From Candidatus Heimdallarchaeota archaeon (GTDB taxonomy: Archaea; Asgardarchaeota; Heimdallarchaeia; Heimdallarchaeales; Kariarchaeaceae), in the NCBI GenBank assembly GCA_029882335.1, contig JAOUKW010000168.1:1-8480 (forward strand): a stretch of DNA of 8,480 nucleotides, in the 5' to 3' direction. This document shows, piece by piece, positions 5,682 through 8,480 of the stretch (positions within the stretch are counted from its first letter, which is position 1; each line of letters opens with the position of its first letter). Both the position numbers and the translations under genes were made by a program. The notes beneath the pieces are model-generated. The model saw nothing but the letters and a program-made list of their open reading frames with translations. It had not been told where the DNA came from and made no database searches.

Positions 5682-6707
5682 ATGATTGAAGAAGTAAGAA
5701 TAATTACAAAATCCGGTATAAATGTATTCTCAGGGCAAATCAATCTTAATTCTGCAGAAATCAAAGTTTCTGATACAGATGTTTTATTTGCAGGATTCAT
5801 TTCTGCAATCTTATCTGTTAGTGAAGAATTACAAAATGCAGATATTAGACAAATTGGTTATTATTCTAAAAAAATAGTGTTCACTCCGACTAAAAATCTT
5901 GTTTTTCTTGGGTTTTCAAGTGCAAAGGTACCAGACAAAGATGTTGAACTATTACTTGAAAAAATAGTTGAAAAATGGATGGTCAAATTTAATGATGAAG
6001 AATATGTTATGGTGTCCAATGAAATGGGAGAGGATATAATAAAGATCATTGAAGAGGCAATGGAAGAAGTTTTTTGGTTCACACATCCAAATTATAATTC
6101 TGAGAATAATTTAAAACTAATAAAATCATTATTTAGCAATCCTGGTGGTTCATATTTTGTCAGGTACTTACCAAATAAATTTTTATTGACCGCAGGATTA
6201 TTTTTCATGATACCACTATTCCTTGCTTTTATCCTAGGTACATATATAACCGGATTTTCATCTAATTGGACTAATTTATTCGATGTTAAATCAATAATCA
6301 ATACAACAATTGTTATGATCCTTATGGTAGCAGGTCCTCCAATAATAATGAAGTTATTATTCAAGGAAAAATTCAATTTACAAGCATATTTAATATTAAC
6401 TGGTATATATTCGATTATACTCAGTTTAATGGTTATATCAACTAGTGCCGTTTGGTTAGCTTTAGTATTTCAACCTTTATTAAATCTGGTAACAATAAAT
6501 ATTATACAGTTTTTTATAGTTATCTTCCTATTATTTGCACCAATTAATATTGGCTTTTTTGGTTTTCTAATTCTTTCTGCATATGGAGGATCATTTGTTA
6601 GTGAAGTAGAAAGTAAAAAATACTATCTATCATATTTAATAGGTTTATTACTGATGATAAGTATGTCAGAAATTATTTTTGGTAATTTATCTGAATTAAT
6701 CCAATAA
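5682..6707 (+). CDS. Longin-like domain protein with C-terminal multi-pass membrane domain (function unknown)
   Basis: This 341-residue protein has two parts. Residues 1-130 are soluble. By eye the order is strand (VRIITKSG), strand (INVFSGQI), helix (about 32-51, DVLFAGFISAILSVSEELQ), three strands (about 54-80, IRQIGYY, KIVFTPT, NLVFLGFSS) and helices (85-104 and 115-132). This is the beta-beta-alpha-beta-beta-beta-alpha-alpha order of longin domains. The 'LFAGFISAI' helix and 'KSGINVFSG' hairpin resemble small-GTPase-associated longin/roadblock proteins of Asgard archaea. After a linker (133-166), strongly hydrophobic segments lie at about 167-190, 205-226, 232-254, 258-302 (one or two helices) and 314-334. 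Basic residues before the first (RYLPNK), after the second (KLLFKEK) and before the last (SKKYY) favour a cytoplasmic N-domain and five helices. Anchoring a GTPase-regulating or trafficking-type domain to the membrane is an inference. The start has no ribosome site and a TATA-like box at leaderless spacing. Confidence 0.8.
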   Translation: MIEEVRIITKSGINVFSGQINLNSAEIKVSDTDVLFAGFISAILSVSEELQNADIRQIGYYSKKIVFTPTKNLVFLGFSSAKVPDKDVELLLEKIVEKWMVKFNDEEYVMVSNEMGEDIIKIIEEAMEEVFWFTHPNYNSENNLKLIKSLFSNPGGSYFVRYLPNKFLLTAGLFFMIPLFLAFILGTYITGFSSNWTNLFDVKSIINTTIVMILMVAGPPIIMKLLFKEKFNLQAYLILTGIYSIILSLMVISTSAVWLALVFQPLLNLVTINIIQFFIVIFLLFAPINIGFFGFLILSAYGGSFVSEVESKKYYLSYLIGLLLMISMSEIIFGNLSELIQ

Positions 6708-6867
6708 TACAGCTCAAATGTGATTACCTAAAAATCCTCATACATCTCTAAAATCAATCGCCCTGAACTGCATAGTAAAAATTAAATTGTTATAGTGAAA
6801 ATAAAGATGGTATATTAAATAATTAAATTACAATCAAATAAATTCATTAATAACCTAAATTACTTAT

Positions 6868-6890
6868 AATTAAATTTAATTTTAAAATTA
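6868..6890 (+). promoter_or_regulatory. AT-only promoter region with overlapping palindromes upstream of the Nudix gene
   Basis: Two overlapping 14-bp perfect palindromes, AATTAAATTTAATT (6868-6881) and TAATTTTAAAATTA (6877-6890), lie just before ATG 6900. A TATA-like TTTAAT at 6875-6880 sits about 23 bp before that codon, suiting leaderless transcription. Because the sequence is purely A and T, the palindromes may be chance. Confidence 0.35.
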
Positions 6891-6899
6891 GGAAAACTA

Positions 6900-7460
6900 A
6901 TGAATTATAATTTTCAAAATAGTCCAAAACAGGGAGAATTGATAAAAGAAAACATAATTTGCGAAACACCCTATTATTTAGTTAAAAAAGAAATACACAG
7001 ATTATCAAATGATGAAGAACATGAGTATTCAATTGCTCACGCCCCGGATTGGGTTCTTATTTTACCTATAGATGAAAATGGAGATTTTGTTATGATTTGG
7101 CAGTACCGTGCTGGATGGAGAAGATCATCATTAGAATTTCCTGCAGGTCGTTTAGAAGTTAAAGAAAATGAATTAGATGCTGCAAAAAGAGAGTTAAAAG
7201 AAGAAACTGGATATACAGCAAAAAATTGGAAATTGCTAGGATCAAATAGACCAGTAACTTGGACTACTCAAAAGGCTTATTTTTATCTTGCATCAGAATT
7301 AACTGTTGGAACAACAAATTTTGATACAGAAGAGGATATTGAAACTGTAAAAATCAAACCAGATAACTTTTGGGAATTTGTAGAAAGTGGAGATATTGTT
7401 GAATTACCCACTATTACAGCATTTACCTATTATCAACGAATAAATTCAAAAAATAAATAA
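6900..7460 (+). CDS. Nudix hydrolase, ADP-ribose pyrophosphatase-like
   Basis: This 186-residue protein has a complete Nudix box, GX5EX7REUXEEXGU: Gly83, Glu89, Arg97-Glu98, Glu101-Glu102, Gly104 and Tyr105. The glutamates bind the catalytic magnesium ions. The preceding EFPAGRLE (79-86) is the form typical of ADP-ribose pyrophosphatases (NudF group), which cleave ADP-ribose to AMP and ribose 5-phosphate. The region after the box also fits that group: an acidic loop DTEEDIET (142-149), where E. coli ADPRase has its catalytic Glu, and the helix pattern FWEFVESGDIVELPTI. The length (about 185-210 in relatives) is normal. Related Nudix enzymes hydrolyse other nucleoside-diphosphate sugars, so substrate specificity is only probable. 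There is no ribosome binding site, and an AT-rich promoter precedes the gene by 10-30 bp. It converges with endonuclease IV, leaving 2 bp between the stops. Confidence 0.92.
   Translation: MNYNFQNSPKQGELIKENIICETPYYLVKKEIHRLSNDEEHEYSIAHAPDWVLILPIDENGDFVMIWQYRAGWRRSSLEFPAGRLEVKENELDAAKRELKEETGYTAKNWKLLGSNRPVTWTTQKAYFYLASELTVGTTNFDTEEDIETVKIKPDNFWEFVESGDIVELPTITAFTYYQRINSKNK
7448..7453 (-). terminator. T6 tract on the minus strand, possible terminator of endonuclease IV
   Basis: The run of six As (TTTTTT on the minus strand) lies 10-15 bp past the endonuclease IV stop, inside the last codons of the Nudix gene. It suits an archaeal T-tract terminator and mirrors the T9 tract in the other convergent pair. 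Confidence 0.35.
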
Positions 7461-7462
7461 TC

Positions 7463-8305
7463 TTAATTTTGAAGTAGAGACCTTACAAAGGAAATATTTT
7501 CCTTAGTATTTCGAATTTGATTTGAAGGAGTTTCTAAAATAAATGGTAATTTTTTAAATTTATCATAATTTAATAAGGTCTTAAAACCTTCTTCACCAAT
7601 ATTTCCCAAACCTATATGTTCATGAAGATCTTTTCCTTTTCCCAGCTTTTCCTTAGAATCATTTAAATGGATTGCTCGTATTCGATCTAAACCTACTATA
7701 TCATCAAATTGTCTAAGTGTCTTTAATACTTCCAATTCAGAGGATATATCATATCCTGCAGCAAATACGTGACAAGTATCAAAACAAATGCCAATTTTAT
7801 CATGATAATCAACACTTGATAGAATAAAATCTAATTCTTCAAATGAACTTCCAACAGAATTTTTAAATCCAGATGCAGTTTCCAACAGTAAATTTACATT
7901 AGGTTTCAGTTCTATTGCTTGATTCAATATATCCTTAATATTATTTAATGCAAAATCAAATCCCAGTCCTTTATGACTACCAATATGTATTACAATGTTG
8001 GTAACACCCAATTTGTCTGCATAAGTAATTTCAGTTAGAAATGCTTTTTGTGATTTACTTTGGATTTGAAGATCTCCTGATGATGGATTTACTAGATAAC
8101 CCATATGTATTGTGGTATTGGGGAATTGGTTTTTATTATTTTCATCTTTAAAGAGTTTTATTGCATCTGTGGTTAATTCAGGATAATTCCAAATTTTTGG
8201 CGAGGATAAAAATAATTGATACGTATCTAAATCTAATTCTTTAGCCCTTTCAGATGCTTTACTATATCCTCCTTGAATGGAAGTATGATATCCGATTAAT
8301 GGCAT
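7463..8305 (-). CDS. nfo: Endonuclease IV (AP endonuclease)
   Basis: This 280-residue protein is close to the 285 residues of E. coli Nfo and has all nine zinc ligands at a constant offset of 2-3 from the E. coli numbers: His67, His107, Glu142, Asp176, His179, His213, Asp226, His228 and Glu258. The surrounding motifs are also diagnostic: IHMGYLVN (66-73), VIHIGSHKG (105-113), LLETASG (140-146), GICFDTCHVFAAGYD (172-186), IHLNDSK (212-218), GLGNIG (232-237) and FILETP (255-260). The enzyme cleaves DNA 5' of abasic sites and processes blocked 3' ends in base-excision repair, with three zinc ions in a TIM barrel. Two opposite-strand hallmarks of intact expression are seen: a TATA-like TAAATAAT at leaderless distance from ATG 8305, and a T-tract after the stop. 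There is no ribosome binding site. It converges with the Nudix gene and diverges from a gene that starts at the right edge. Confidence 0.97.
   Translation of the reverse strand: MPLIGYHTSIQGGYSKASERAKELDLDTYQLFLSSPKIWNYPELTTDAIKLFKDENNKNQFPNTTIHMGYLVNPSSGDLQIQSKSQKAFLTEITYADKLGVTNIVIHIGSHKGLGFDFALNNIKDILNQAIELKPNVNLLLETASGFKNSVGSSFEELDFILSSVDYHDKIGICFDTCHVFAAGYDISSELEVLKTLRQFDDIVGLDRIRAIHLNDSKEKLGKGKDLHEHIGLGNIGEEGFKTLLNYDKFKKLPFILETPSNQIRNTKENISFVRSLLQN
7488..7504. repeat. 7-3-7 perfect inverted repeat inside the 3' end of nfo
   Basis: AAGGAAA-TAT-TTTCCTT begins 28 bp past the Nudix stop. It could form a short hairpin at the end of the Nudix transcript, but no T-tract follows and the bases encode conserved-looking C-terminal residues of endonuclease IV, so it may be incidental. 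Confidence 0.3.
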
Positions 8306-8324
8306 ATTTCCATTTAGTTAAAAT

Positions 8325-8332
8325 ATTATTTA
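8325..8332 (-). promoter_or_regulatory. TATA-like box of nfo
   Basis: On the minus strand this reads TAAATAAT, centred about 24 bp before ATG 8305, which fits a leaderless nfo transcript. An 8-bp palindrome GTAATTAC (8333-8340) lies directly upstream, in the position of the TFB recognition element, but is too short to interpret. Confidence 0.45.
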
Positions 8333-8392
8333 GTAATTACGATAATAATTCCTTAATAATTATGAGTTGAATGAATTTTTGAGTAAAAGTAG

Positions 8393-8412
8393 AAACTTAA
8401 ACGTTTAGGTTT
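8393..8412. repeat. 20-bp near-perfect palindrome between nfo and the right-edge gene, candidate operator
   Basis: AAACTTAAACGTTTAGGTTT pairs with its own reverse complement at 18 of 20 positions; only the symmetric pair 8397/8408 mismatches. The core TAAACGTTTA (8398-8407) is perfect and carries a CpG, rare in this AT-rich sequence. It ends 8 bp before the TATA box of the right-edge gene, where a dimeric regulator would contact the transcription machinery. Confidence 0.5.
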
Positions 8413-8420
8413 AATCTTTC

Positions 8421-8430
8421 TTAAATATAA
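8421..8430 (+). promoter_or_regulatory. TATA box for a gene starting at the right edge
   Basis: TTAAATATAA is a good archaeal TATA box. Transcription would be expected near 8450-8453, a few bases before ATG 8455, and the direction is away from nfo. Confidence 0.5.
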
Positions 8431-8454
8431 TTTGTTGGTATATGGATATGAATA

Positions 8455-8480
8455 ATGTCTTCAACTACTTCAAGATTTGT
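8455..8480 (+). CDS. Possible N-terminus of a gene running off the right edge
   Basis: ATG 8455 opens a frame reading MSSTTSRF to the window end and lies just past the start site expected from the TATA box at 8421-8430. A second frame, from ATG 8442 or 8448 (MDMNNVFNYF), is also open to the edge and cannot be excluded. Nothing can be said about the product. Confidence 0.3.

Noticed and set aside
5682..6707. Assignment of the membrane half to the Yip1/YIPF family
   Set aside because: A cytoplasmic N-domain with about five helices is similar in layout, but no family motif could be recognised by eye, so only the layout is described.
6708..6899. Possible small RNA or gene between the longin-like and Nudix genes
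   Set aside because: A slightly GC-richer patch near 6750-6775 was examined, but no frame, tRNA-like fold or strong inverted repeat was found.

Overview
The window is AT-rich (about 30% G+C by eye) and looks archaeal. Several isolated genes have an AT-rich TATA-like box about 23-30 nt before the start codon and no Shine-Dalgarno sequence, as expected for leaderless archaeal transcripts. The one clear intra-operon gene start instead has a strong GGAGG. Intergenic ends carry plain T-tracts rather than hairpin terminators. One protein has an N-terminal region whose predicted strand/helix order matches a longin-like fold, joined to a multi-pass membrane domain. Longin-type domains are typical of Asgard archaea, so an Asgard host is a reasonable but unproven guess. 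No rRNA, tRNA, CRISPR array, transposase or integrase was seen.

Layout from left to right. (1) 1-1947: the tail of one ABC exporter half-transporter, followed with no gap by a complete second half-transporter, probably a heterodimeric exporter operon. (2) 2053-2811: a HAD-IIB phosphatase-like gene. Its catalytic DxD motif lies upstream of the first ordinary start codon in the frame, so translation apparently begins at a non-AUG codon (AUU or AUA). (3) 2808-4379, minus strand: an orphan histidine kinase with seven predicted membrane segments, overlapping the phosphatase gene tail-to-tail by 4 bp. (4) 4380-4729: a 350-bp divergent intergenic region. (5) 4730-5599: a DegV-family fatty-acid-binding protein. 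(6) 5682-6707: the longin-like plus membrane protein. (7) 6900-7460: a Nudix hydrolase resembling ADP-ribose pyrophosphatases. (8) 7463-8305, minus strand: endonuclease IV, ending 2 bp from the Nudix stop. (9) 8306-8480: a divergent promoter region and probably the first codons of a gene that runs off the right edge.

Apart from the ABC pair, the genes appear to be separate transcription units in alternating or convergent orientation, so the window is not one pathway. Loose themes are membrane and lipid biology (exporter, DegV, longin-membrane protein, sensor kinase) and nucleotide or DNA maintenance (Nudix, endonuclease IV). The points most worth following are the longin-like membrane protein, the non-AUG start of the phosphatase gene, and a set of palindromes beside promoter boxes, the best being an 18-of-20-matched palindrome at 8393-8412.
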